Assembly: GCF_002101705.1 (NCBI RefSeq)
Contig: NZ_LQPC01000082.1
Coordinates: 1-41,385, forward strand
Source of the DNA: Mycolicibacterium iranicum
Lineage (GTDB): Bacteria > Actinomycetota > Actinomycetes > Mycobacteriales > Mycobacteriaceae
Length of the DNA stretch: 41,385 nt
Reading direction: 5' to 3'
Below, one piece after another: positions 1 through 6,390 of this stretch. The translations under genes and the position numbers were made by a program. How positions within the stretch are numbered: the stretch's first letter is position 1; the number at the start of each line of letters is the position of its first letter. The notes beneath the pieces were generated by a model, which did not search any database, was not told the origin of the DNA, and worked only from the letters and a program-made list of their open reading frames with translations.

Positions 1-77
1 CAATCACCACCGCGGCCACACCGCACTCGGCGGTCAACCACCAGCCAGCCGCGTACCTAACCTCTCAGGTCAGTACA
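1..77 (+). mobile_element. Right end of an IS481-family insertion sequence
   Basis: The element enters from the left edge and appears to end in TACA at 74-77. IS481-family elements end in TG...CA, commonly TGT...ACA. The outer bases encode the transposase tail, so the terminal repeat and coding sequence overlap. Bases 78-83 are GCTAGC, which fits NCTAGN, the target known for Bordetella IS481. The left end and its copy of the target lie outside the window, so the boundary is an inference. Confidence 0.62.
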
Positions 78-82
78 GCTAG
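2..82 (+). CDS. IS481-family transposase, C-terminal end (partial)
   Basis: The plus frame entering at base 2 reads 26 residues and stops at TAG 80-82. It contains HHRGHTALGGQPPASR followed by NLSGQYS, the typical ending of IS481-type DDE transposases (a YNxxRPHxALGGxPP-like block, then NLxGxYS). Only the last residues of the integrase core are inside the window; the catalytic DDE residues would lie upstream. The stop codon lies outside the IS end proposed at base 77, so the target DNA completes the gene. The last 4 bases overlap the convergent SDR stop codon. The assignment rests on a short but distinctive stretch. Confidence 0.72.
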   Translation, partial: NHHRGHTALGGQPPASRVPNLSGQYS

Positions 83-83
83 C
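78..83. repeat. Candidate 6-bp IS481 target duplication (GCTAGC)
   Basis: GCTAGC follows the proposed IS end directly and matches NCTAGN. The CTAG core at 79-82 provides the stop of the SDR gene on the minus strand (79-81) and the stop of the transposase on the plus strand (80-82). The matching copy at the other IS end is not visible here. Confidence 0.5.
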
Positions 84-942
84 TCTGGCCGGGTCCCTCG
101 ACCACACCCTGCGCGGAACGCGCACGATCTTCGTAGGCCTTGCGCTTGGCGACGTCGAAGTCCAGGAAGACGTCTGCCAGCCCGAGCTTCTCGTTCATCC
201 AGCGACGGCCCTTGGGCGGCAACATCTGTGCGGCCTGCGCGGTGAATCGCAGCGGCGGCGGCACCGAGACGTGGGTCTTCGGTTTCTCCAGCGTCTTGAT
301 GATCGCCGCGGCGATCTCCTCGGGCTCCACCGGTTTGATGGCGCCGCCGGACTTGGTGCCCGAGATCAGCTCGGTGTTGGTGAACGGCGGCATGATCACC
401 GACACGTCCACACCGTGGGGCGCCATCTCATCAGCCAGCGCTGTGGACAGCCCGACGACCGCGTACTTGGCGCCGACGTAGACGACCTGGCCGGGCAGCG
501 GGATGACCCCGGACAGCGAGGCGATGTTGATGATGTGTCCGCTGCGCCGCTTCACCATGTCCGGTAGCGCGAGTTGGCAGCCGGTCAGCACGCCGTAGAC
601 GTTGACCTCCAGCGACGATCGGATCGACTGCTCGGTCTCGTCGAGGAACGGGCCCACCGGCATCACGCCCGCGTTGTTGATCAGCACGTCGATGTGGCCG
701 CCGCCGTCGGTGCGGGCCTTGTCGAGGAACGTTTCGAAAGACACCCGATCGGTGACGTCGAGGGGGTAGCCCGACACCGGTCCGAGGTTGGTCAGCGTGG
801 CGACCGACGACTCCTGCATCGCCACGTCGCGGTCGCCGATCACCACACGCGCACCGCGCTTGAGCAGCGCTTGCGCGGTTGCGAAGCCGATGCCTCGGGC
901 CGCTCCGGTGATCGCGATGGTCTTGCCGCGGATGTTGTCCAT
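79..942 (-). CDS. Short-chain dehydrogenase/reductase (classical SDR)
   Basis: A 287-residue NAD(P)-dependent oxidoreductase of the classical SDR fold; substrate unknown. The N-terminal cofactor loop reads TGAARGIG, followed by the NNAGV structural motif. The catalytic Ser lies in NIASLSG and the YxxxK pair is YVGAK. The C-terminus (RRWMNEKLGLADVFLDFD) resembles tails of mycobacterial SDRs often annotated as lipid or short-chain alcohol dehydrogenases. ATG 942 is preferred over an in-frame TTG at 966, because it starts just before the Rossmann strand. No Shine-Dalgarno precedes ATG 942, whereas a -10-like TAAAGT on the minus strand (956-951) lies at leaderless distance. The gene is 20 bases downstream of a co-directional DUF899 gene. 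Its stop codon sits inside the target of an IS481 insertion, but the protein looks full length. Confidence 0.88.
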   Translation of the reverse strand: MDNIRGKTIAITGAARGIGFATAQALLKRGARVVIGDRDVAMQESSVATLTNLGPVSGYPLDVTDRVSFETFLDKARTDGGGHIDVLINNAGVMPVGPFLDETEQSIRSSLEVNVYGVLTGCQLALPDMVKRRSGHIINIASLSGVIPLPGQVVYVGAKYAVVGLSTALADEMAPHGVDVSVIMPPFTNTELISGTKSGGAIKPVEPEEIAAAIIKTLEKPKTHVSVPPPLRFTAQAAQMLPPKGRRWMNEKLGLADVFLDFDVAKRKAYEDRARSAQGVVEGPGQS

Positions 943-950
943 GCGGCGAA

Positions 951-968
951 ACTTTACACGTGTCAAGT
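951..968. promoter_or_regulatory. 18-bp palindrome over the SDR promoter
   Basis: ACTTTACACGTGTCAAGT is an inverted repeat with one mismatched pair around the perfect core ACACGTGT. It covers the end of the upstream DUF899 gene (stop 963-965) and a minus-strand -10-like hexamer TAAAGT (956-951), placed 8 bases before ATG 942. A minus-strand TTGACA (966-961) is also inside it. The arrangement suggests a repressor operator on a leaderless promoter. No binding protein can be named from sequence alone. Confidence 0.45.
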
Positions 969-1700
969 TTTGGAGGAAAGGGGCGTGCTCAGGTCATCCG
1001 AGCGGCCCTGTGCCAAGCGCGACCACTGTGCTGCGGGGCGACCGTCGACCCGGGTATTCGAGCCGTCGACCTGCCAGGACTGTGGCCAGCCGGGCGGCGA
1101 TTCCTCCCATGGCTCCTGCCGGCCGTAGACCGTCAGGTCCATCAGCGCGAGGCTGTAGTCCATGACCTCTACACCCCGCCGGGTCGTCCAGTACGTTTCG
1201 AAGACGCGGCCGCCGTCGCGGACGTAGGCGACGATGTGCATCATCCCGACGTGTCTGCCCACGAGGAGTTCGTCGAGCGACGGCAGAGCGGAGTACCAGG
1301 GCATCGTCCAGCCCATGAAGTCGCGGTAGCGTGCGCTCTCCGGATACGGCCCTTGGCAGAACACCGCGTAGGTGATGTCGCGCGAATGCAGGTACGACAA
1401 CTCGGCCACCTGGGTCGTCACCCATGTGCAGCCCTCGCACTGCTCGGCGGCCGGGTGCCCGGCATGCCACATGTAGTAGTAGGCGAGCAGTTGTGTGCGC
1501 CCGTCGAAGGCGTCGAGCAGGGTCACCGGCCCGTGTGGCCCGGTGAGCTCAAGGAAGCCGTCGACCTCCACCATCGGTAGCTGCCTGCGGGCCGCTGCGA
1601 TGGCATCACCCTCGCGGACGTGCGCCTTCTCCCGTAGTCGCAGCGCGTCGAGTTCGGCCTGGAACGTGGCGCGATCGACGGGTCGCGGCAGCGCACTCAT
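963..1700 (-). CDS. DUF899 family thioredoxin-like protein (second copy)
   Basis: A 245-residue member of the DUF899 (thioredoxin-like) family. The diagnostic block is a C88-x-x-C91 motif (QCEGCTW) after a beta strand (LLAYYYMW), followed by SRDITYAVFCQGP and YRDFMGWTMPWYS. The C-terminal hallmark WEESPPGWPQ is present. Members are cytoplasmic and presumed redox-active, but no reaction is established. ATG 1700 overlaps the stop of the upstream isomerase-family gene as ATGA (1697-1700), so translation is probably coupled. A similar gene lies at 2328-3035, with the isomerase-family gene between them. The tail after about residue 205 is longer than in the sister copy and has no recognisable motif. 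Confidence 0.82.
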   Translation of the reverse strand: MSALPRPVDRATFQAELDALRLREKAHVREGDAIAAARRQLPMVEVDGFLELTGPHGPVTLLDAFDGRTQLLAYYYMWHAGHPAAEQCEGCTWVTTQVAELSYLHSRDITYAVFCQGPYPESARYRDFMGWTMPWYSALPSLDELLVGRHVGMMHIVAYVRDGGRVFETYWTTRRGVEVMDYSLALMDLTVYGRQEPWEESPPGWPQSWQVDGSNTRVDGRPAAQWSRLAQGRSDDLSTPLSSKT

Positions 1701-2341
1701 TCCAGGACGTCCTGGGTCGCGGGCCCGAACAGGCAGAGGTGGTTGAGTACCGGCGCCGGGTCGGCCGACCAATCCATCCGGGCGAGCTGCGCAATGCTGC
1801 GGCGTCCGGTCCGCCAGCGAAGCGACTCGAAAAGCGTTGTACGGAGCACTATTTCGTGACCAATGTGCGGTCCGCTGCGGTACTCGCCGTCCTCGACGAC
1901 GACCCGCAGCGGCACCGGTGACGTCAACATCGACAGCAGTCGGTGCGCTGTCCACCGCACCGACTCCGAATCGCGGGCGCCGGGCCGGTCGATTGCTGCG
2001 CGGATGTCGTGCTCGTGGCAGGCGATGTCGCCCAAAGGCGGTTCCAGTTCGTTACTTTGGGCCAGCTGGTGCAGCCGGTCCGCTGCCGCGGCGAACGCCC
2101 CGAGCAGTTGCGCGTTGTCGAGGTCGGCAAACCTGGTGACGTGCTCTGCGGTCTGCTCGTCGGTGGGCGCACCGGTCAGCGATCGGTCCGCCCAGTCCTG
2201 CGCTACGGCGGTCATGTGCGCCAAGACATCTCGCATGGACCAGCCGGGGCAGGCGGGGACGGAACGTTCGAAGTCCGTTGCATCCGTGACAAGTCCGGCG
2301 ATCCGCGACCGGGTGTCCTGGTAAAGGTCATCGGCAAGCAC
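1697..2341 (-). CDS. Mycothiol-dependent maleylpyruvate isomerase/DinB-like family protein
   Basis: A 214-residue four-helix-bundle protein of the mycothiol-dependent isomerase family (TIGR03083/MDMPI N-terminal type). The first conserved block is CPGWSMRDVLAHM, with metal-ligand candidate H42. The second is IACHEHDIRAAI, matching the family HExD-type block. The C-terminal part has WRTGRRSIAQL and HLCLFGPA, typical of the family. It probably binds a divalent metal and uses mycothiol as co-substrate; the substrate is unknown. GTG 2341 begins the usual N-terminal sequence and overlaps the upstream DUF899 gene by 14 bases. An ATG far upstream would overlap that gene by about 185 bases and was rejected. 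The 3' end overlaps the next DUF899 start by 4 bases. Confidence 0.8.
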   Translation of the reverse strand: MLADDLYQDTRSRIAGLVTDATDFERSVPACPGWSMRDVLAHMTAVAQDWADRSLTGAPTDEQTAEHVTRFADLDNAQLLGAFAAAADRLHQLAQSNELEPPLGDIACHEHDIRAAIDRPGARDSESVRWTAHRLLSMLTSPVPLRVVVEDGEYRSGPHIGHEIVLRTTLFESLRWRTGRRSIAQLARMDWSADPAPVLNHLCLFGPATQDVLE

Positions 2342-3035
2342 GGCGGCCTCCGCACGACCCGGCGGTTTGATAACTGTCGCTGTGCCGCCACCATTGATAC
2401 GGCGCGCTCTGCGGGTAGCCGGGCGGGGAGTCCTCCCACGTCTCCTGGCGGCCCAGGGCGGTGATGTCGAGGAAGCTCCACGTGTTGACGAACGCTTCGT
2501 CACCCCGCCCATTGACGAAGTACGTGCGGTAGATCCTGTCGTCGTCGCGGATGAAGGCGTTGGTGCCGTGCCACTCGTCGACGCCGAAGTCGGCATCGAA
2601 AGCGTGCGGCTCGGGAATCATGGTGTACCACGGGATGTTCCAGCCCATCGTCGCCTGGATCCGCGCGATGTCTGACTGCGGGCCGCGCGAGGTATAGACG
2701 AGCGTGGTGTCGCGGGCGTTCAGGTGCGACAGGTTCGGGATGTGGTCGGCCATCAAAGAGCAGCCCACGCAACCGTGGTCGGGCCAGCCGCCTACATCCG
2801 GGTCCATGAACGCCCGGTACACGATGAGCTGCCTGCGGCCGGCGAACAGGTCGAGCAGAGTCGCCGCACCGTCAGGTCCGTCGAATCGGTACTCCCGGTC
2901 GACGGGTGTCCACGGCATCCGCCTGCGCTGCGCGACCAGGGCGTCGCGGGCCCGGGTGAACTCTTTCTCCTTCTCCAGCATGTCGGCGTGGGCTGCGTCC
3001 CAGTCCTGCGCCGTCACGATGCGGGGTGGTTTCAC
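2328..3035 (-). CDS. DUF899 family thioredoxin-like protein (first copy)
   Basis: A 235-residue DUF899 protein. Visible hallmarks are IVYRAFMDPD, then C89-x-x-C92 in GCVGCSLMADHI, LNARDTTLVYTSRGP, MGWNIPWY and the C-terminal WEDSPPGYPQ. The fold is thioredoxin-like with a CxxC pair, so a redox or detoxification role is inferred; no substrate is known. The GTG start at 3035 has an AGGAC ribosome site about 8 bases upstream. It is the first gene of a minus-strand run (DUF899, isomerase family, DUF899, SDR) that faces an ArsR-led operon across 77 bases, so the two runs may share control. Confidence 0.83.
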   Translation of the reverse strand: MKPPRIVTAQDWDAAHADMLEKEKEFTRARDALVAQRRRMPWTPVDREYRFDGPDGAATLLDLFAGRRQLIVYRAFMDPDVGGWPDHGCVGCSLMADHIPNLSHLNARDTTLVYTSRGPQSDIARIQATMGWNIPWYTMIPEPHAFDADFGVDEWHGTNAFIRDDDRIYRTYFVNGRGDEAFVNTWSFLDITALGRQETWEDSPPGYPQSAPYQWWRHSDSYQTAGSCGGRRACR

Positions 3036-3112
3036 GAGCAGTCCTATCGTTAAACAAGCGCGTTGAATATCTGGAACCAGGAGACCACGCTCCGACCGCT
3101 ATAGTCAACAGA
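3036..3112. promoter_or_regulatory. Divergent promoter region, DUF899 run / ArsR operon
   Basis: This 77-base gap separates two oppositely directed gene runs and must hold both promoters. On the plus strand TATAGT (3100-3105) is a good -10 placed 7 bases before the ArsR ATG. No Shine-Dalgarno precedes that ATG, so ArsR is probably translated from a leaderless transcript. No convincing -35 is seen. The minus-strand side carries the AGGAC ribosome site of the DUF899 gene but no clear -10. Confidence 0.5.
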
Positions 3113-3124
3113 ATGGTTGAAGAT
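3101..3124. promoter_or_regulatory. Candidate ArsR operator (inverted repeat)
   Basis: ATAGTCAAC (3101-3109) and GTTGAAGAT (3116-3124) form arms matching at 7 of 9 positions, with a perfect inner TCAAC/GTTGA, separated by 6 bases. The repeat covers the -10, the likely transcription start and the first codons of the ArsR gene. That is where an autorepressor would bind. ArsR-family operators are usually imperfect repeats of about this size; the assignment is by position only. Confidence 0.4.
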
Positions 3125-3445
3125 TCGGTGTTGGACCGCGCGTACGCCGCGCTCGCGGATCCGACCCGCCGCAGGTTGCTCGAGACTCTTCGCGGCGGAG
3201 ACGCGCGCATCACCGACCTGGCCGCCCCGTTGCCGATGACCTTCGCGGGGGTGTCACGCCACATCGGCGTGCTCGAATCCGCCGGACTCGTCCGTCGGGA
3301 GGTCCGGGGTCGCGAGCACTGGTTGTCGCTGCAGCCCGACGGTCTGTCGGAAGCCCGGCAGTGGATGGACGAGCAAACCGAGTTCTGGTCGGCGCGCGCC
3401 GACGCGCTCTCGGAGCGGTTGCGCAACAAGGGCCGCGGCCGATGA
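3113..3445 (+). CDS. ArsR-family HTH transcriptional regulator
   Basis: A 110-residue winged-helix regulator. The N-terminal ALADPTRRRLLETL is the classic ArsR opening helix pair. The recognition region is AGVSRHIGVLESAGLVRREVRGREHWLSL, a helix-turn-helix and beta wing. The C-terminal W..EQTEFWSARADAL resembles ArsR proteins that are paired with SRPBCC/AHSA1 proteins. No CxC metal site of the arsenic-sensing type is present, so the effector is probably organic or a partner protein. ATG 3113 is chosen because the domain starts here and TATAGT lies just upstream. It opens a translationally coupled operon, overlapping the next gene by 4 bases (ATGA). Confidence 0.88.
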   Translation: MVEDSVLDRAYAALADPTRRRLLETLRGGDARITDLAAPLPMTFAGVSRHIGVLESAGLVRREVRGREHWLSLQPDGLSEARQWMDEQTEFWSARADALSERLRNKGRGR

Positions 3446-3879
3446 GTGCCGCTACTCCGGTGGTGCGGGTGCAGCGGGTGCTACCGGCCGCCCCCGACGT
3501 GGTCTTCGACGAATGGCTGGACCCGGAGGCGCTGGCGGACTGGATGTGCCCGCGCCCGTCGCGCTGCGTCGCGATCACGATCGAGGCCCACGTCGGTGGA
3601 CGGGTGCGTTTCGACGTCGACGACGGCGACGACGGACCCCTGGTGCTGATCACCGGTCAATTCCTCCACATCGCGCGGCCTCACCGGCTGCGTTTCACGT
3701 GGAGCCACTCGGGGTGGTCGGACCCGACGGCACAGAGCATCGTCGACGTCGCGTTCGAACCGCACGGGGACGGCGCGACACTGATGTCGATCGAGCACTC
3801 ACTGCTGCCGCAGGAAGCGTTCGACGACCACGACCACGGGTGGGCGCTGACCGCTGACCAGCTGGTGGCCCGGCTGTGA
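3442..3879 (+). CDS. SRPBCC / AHSA1 (START-like) domain protein
   Basis: A 145-residue single-domain protein of the AHSA1 group of the SRPBCC superfamily, whose members bind hydrophobic ligands in a deep cavity. The signature VFDEWLDPEALADWM lies near residues 21-35. It is followed by VGGRVRFDV, the GQFLHIARPHRLRFTW strand pair and a C-terminal long helix (QEAFDDHDHGWA). ArsR-AHSA1 pairs are common in actinobacteria and are thought to couple ligand sensing to repression. The exact ligand is unknown. The ATG overlaps the ArsR stop, and its own stop overlaps the next start (GTGA). Confidence 0.85.
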   Translation: MSAATPVVRVQRVLPAAPDVVFDEWLDPEALADWMCPRPSRCVAITIEAHVGGRVRFDVDDGDDGPLVLITGQFLHIARPHRLRFTWSHSGWSDPTAQSIVDVAFEPHGDGATLMSIEHSLLPQEAFDDHDHGWALTADQLVARL

Positions 3880-4355
3880 ACGAGCTGCGGTTCGTCGCCG
3901 TGGGTCAGGACGATCCGCTGGCCGCGCCGCTGATCGACGAGCTGGCGGTCGAATACGCCATCCGCTACGGCGGAATGCGTGACCGGGTGCATGCCTGGCT
4001 GCGCGGATACCCGGCCGAGGAGTTCGCCGCCCCCGGCGGTGCGCTCGTGGTCGGTCTGCTCGGCGACCGGCCCGTGACCGGCGGTGCGTTCCGGCGCTTC
4101 GACGACACCACCGCCGAGCTCAAGCGCATCTGGACCGACAGCGGCCACCGCCGCCTCGGGTATGGACGCGCCCTGGTGTCGCGACTCGAAGCCGAGATCG
4201 CCTCCCTGGGATATCGGCGGATCTACCTCACGACAGGTGACCGTCAGCCCGAGGCCGAGGCGCTGTATCTCTCGATGGGCTACACCCGGCTGGACGAGCC
4301 GCTGCCCGCCGAGGGCGAGGTGTATCCGATGGCGTTCCTGAAGGAACTGTCGTGA
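3876..4355 (+). CDS. GNAT-family N-acetyltransferase
   Basis: A 159-residue acyltransferase of the GNAT fold, using acetyl-CoA and an unknown amine. The central strand-helix unit contains ELKRIWTD, then the pyrophosphate-binding loop HRRLGYGRAL (about residues 91-100, the R/Q-x-x-G-x-G/A motif). The downstream part YRRIYLTTGDRQPEAEALYLSMGY is the typical C-terminal half. GTG 3876 overlaps the SRPBCC stop by 4 bases. The stop overlaps the next gene in the same way. A role in modifying the substrate or product of the neighbouring flavin enzymes is possible but unsupported. Confidence 0.85.
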   Translation: MNELRFVAVGQDDPLAAPLIDELAVEYAIRYGGMRDRVHAWLRGYPAEEFAAPGGALVVGLLGDRPVTGGAFRRFDDTTAELKRIWTDSGHRRLGYGRALVSRLEAEIASLGYRRIYLTTGDRQPEAEALYLSMGYTRLDEPLPAEGEVYPMAFLKELS

Positions 4356-5272
4356 CCGCCGCCCCGGGCCTCGCCGTGGCGCTGGAGGGCTACGGCTGGC
4401 ACCCGGAGGCGTGGCGCCACACCGCCGACACCCGCCCGGTCGCCGACGGGGAGTACTGGACAGCGCTCGGAGCCACCGCCGAACGCGGTCTGCTCGACTT
4501 CGTCACCATCGACGACTCCCTCAGCCCTCAACGCAGGCGCCGCCCGGAGATCGAACCGCGCTGGCTGGCCGGGCGCCCCGACGCGGTCATGCTCGCCGCG
4601 CACATCGCCCCGCCAACCCGTCACCTCGGGCTGATCCCGGTAGCTGTGGCGACCTACACAGATCCGTCCCGGCTCGCGAAAGCTTTTGCGGGCCTGGATG
4701 ACATCTCGCGAGGCCGGGCGGGGTGGCAGGTGAGGATCAGCAGCTCCCGGCACGAAGCCGAACTGTTCGGCCGGGTGCCTGAGGAAGACCCCTTCGGCGG
4801 GGCCGCGGACTCCGTCGGCGCCGTCCGGAAGATGTGCGGTGACCAGCTCGTCGTCACAGCCCTGGCGCACAACCCCCACGTCTATGAATTCGCCTCCCGC
4901 AGTGCCGATCTCGTTTTCATCACACCTCGTGGCGATGAGTCTCTCGCCACGATCCTGGCCGAGGTCGCCGCCGCCGGCGGCGGCCACCTGCAGGTCTACG
5001 CCGACCTCTACGTCACGTTCGGCGGCGTGGTCGACGAACGCTCGGACGCCGAGGTGTTCAGCGGCACACCGGCCGAACTCGCAGCCAAGATCTGCCATTG
5101 GCATCAGCGGGGGGTGGCCGGTGTGCGGTTGCGGCCGGCGGTGAACGCCACCGATCTGCCCGTCATCGCCGACGAGGTGGTCCCCGCCCTACAGCGCGTC
5201 TCCGCTTTTCGCACCCGGTATCGCGCAGGCGAGACGCTGTGTCAGCGGCTCGGACTGGAGCGAATCTCGTGA
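4352..5272 (+). CDS. Luciferase-like (LLM) protein, shortened NtaA/SnaA-type
   Basis: A 306-residue protein of the bacterial luciferase-like TIM-barrel superfamily, nearest in pattern to the NtaA/SnaA/DszA group of FMNH2-dependent monooxygenases. Recognisable pieces are TAERGLLDFVTIDDSL, a DISRGRAGWQV block where the family has DxxSxGRxGWN, and the C-terminal VPALQRVSAFRTRY. Full-length members have about 430-450 residues. The middle, between the GRAGW region and SADLVFITP, is much shorter here, so either the barrel is incomplete or this is a specialised form. GTG 4352 overlaps the GNAT stop by 4 bases. A related, even shorter gene lies at 6387-7019. Whether it still binds flavin is uncertain. 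Confidence 0.72.
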   Translation: MTAAPGLAVALEGYGWHPEAWRHTADTRPVADGEYWTALGATAERGLLDFVTIDDSLSPQRRRRPEIEPRWLAGRPDAVMLAAHIAPPTRHLGLIPVAVATYTDPSRLAKAFAGLDDISRGRAGWQVRISSSRHEAELFGRVPEEDPFGGAADSVGAVRKMCGDQLVVTALAHNPHVYEFASRSADLVFITPRGDESLATILAEVAAAGGGHLQVYADLYVTFGGVVDERSDAEVFSGTPAELAAKICHWHQRGVAGVRLRPAVNATDLPVIADEVVPALQRVSAFRTRYRAGETLCQRLGLERIS

Positions 5273-6390
5273 CCGTCCCCCTCTGCGTTCTCGACCTGTC
5301 GCCGATCCCCGAGGGGGCCGACGCCGCCACCGCCCTGCGCAACACGGTCGATCTCGCCCAGCATGCCGAGCAGTGGGGATACAAGCGGTTCTGGGTCGCC
5401 GAACACCACTTCGTGTCGGTGGCCAGCTCGTCACCGGCTGTGCTGATCGGCCAGATCGCCGCGTCCACCAGCACAATTCGCGTCGGTGCCGCCGCAGTAC
5501 AGCTCGGCCAGACCACCGCGATCGCGGTGGTCGAAAGCTTCGGAATGCTCGACGCGTTCCATCCCGGCCGCATCGATCTGGGCGTCGGGCGCTCGGGTCG
5601 GCGCCGCCGCGAGTCACCGAGGCCGGCAGACAAACCCCGGACACCGAAACCGGTGCCGCCATGGCGAGTGGTGGACGGCGTCGTGGTGCCGTCTCCGTTC
5701 GACCTGTCCGTGCTGATGCGCAATCCTCGATTGAGGGCCAGGATGTCGGTGCTGCAGCAGCCGGGCGCGGTGTCGCCGGATTTCGCCGACCAGGTCGGCG
5801 ACATCCTTGCGCTCCTCGCAGGCACCTTTGAGGTCGACGGCGTCGATGCGCACGCCGTCCCCGGCGAGGGCGCTCCCCTGACACCATGGGTGTTCGGCAG
5901 CAGCAAGGGGCGAAGCGCGCAGGTCGCCGCGGCCAACGGGCTGCCGTTCGTGGCGAGCTATCACCTCACCCCCGCAACAGCGCTCGAGGCGATCGAGGTG
6001 TACCGCGCCGCGTTCCAGCCGTCCGCCGTGCTGGCGGAGCCGTATGTCGTCGTCTCCGCTGATGTCGTGGTTGCAGCCGACAGCGCAACGGCCAAGGACC
6101 TGGCGTCCAGCTACGGGCACTGGGTGTATTCGATCCGCGCCGGTGACGGGGCCGTCCCGTACCCCGACCCCGACCGTGTGCAGCCCCTCACCGCAGAGCA
6201 GAAAGATCTCGTGAAAGACCGCACCGCAACGCAATTCGTCGGCGATCCCGACGAGGTCGCACACCGACTGGAGGGCCTGCGGCGGGTCACCGACGCCGAC
6301 GAACTCGTCGTCACGTCAGTCACGCACCACCATGCCGACCGGTTGCGGTCCCATCAGCTGCTCGCGCAACGGTGGGGGATCAGACGTTGA
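5269..6390 (+). CDS. LLM-class flavin-dependent oxidoreductase (MsnO8-like)
   Basis: A 373-residue luciferase-like enzyme. The N-terminus VLDLSPIPEG followed by HAEQWGYKRFWVAEHHF is characteristic of the MsnO8-like group. ASTSTIRVGAAAVQL and FHPGRIDLGVGRSG are standard barrel strands and the FMN-phosphate loop. The C-terminal part has FVGDPDEVAHRLEGL and VTSVTHHHADRLRSHQLLA. It looks complete, unlike its two flanking paralogues, and is the best candidate for the catalytic member of the cluster. The reduced flavin may be FMNH2 or F420H2; the sequence does not decide. GTG 5269 overlaps the upstream stop by 4 bases (GTGA), and the next gene overlaps its own stop by 4 (TTGA). Confidence 0.85.
   Translation: MTVPLCVLDLSPIPEGADAATALRNTVDLAQHAEQWGYKRFWVAEHHFVSVASSSPAVLIGQIAASTSTIRVGAAAVQLGQTTAIAVVESFGMLDAFHPGRIDLGVGRSGRRRRESPRPADKPRTPKPVPPWRVVDGVVVPSPFDLSVLMRNPRLRARMSVLQQPGAVSPDFADQVGDILALLAGTFEVDGVDAHAVPGEGAPLTPWVFGSSKGRSAQVAAANGLPFVASYHLTPATALEAIEVYRAAFQPSAVLAEPYVVVSADVVVAADSATAKDLASSYGHWVYSIRAGDGAVPYPDPDRVQPLTAEQKDLVKDRTATQFVGDPDEVAHRLEGLRRVTDADELVVTSVTHHHADRLRSHQLLAQRWGIRR

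Noticed and set aside
943..966. TTG start at 966 for the SDR gene
   Set aside because: It adds eight residues not seen in the family and lies inside the palindrome and the preceding gene.
6372..6386. GTG 6372 as start of the short LLM gene
   Set aside because: No ribosome site precedes it; GGGGGA is placed for TTG 6387, which also fits the overlap pattern.
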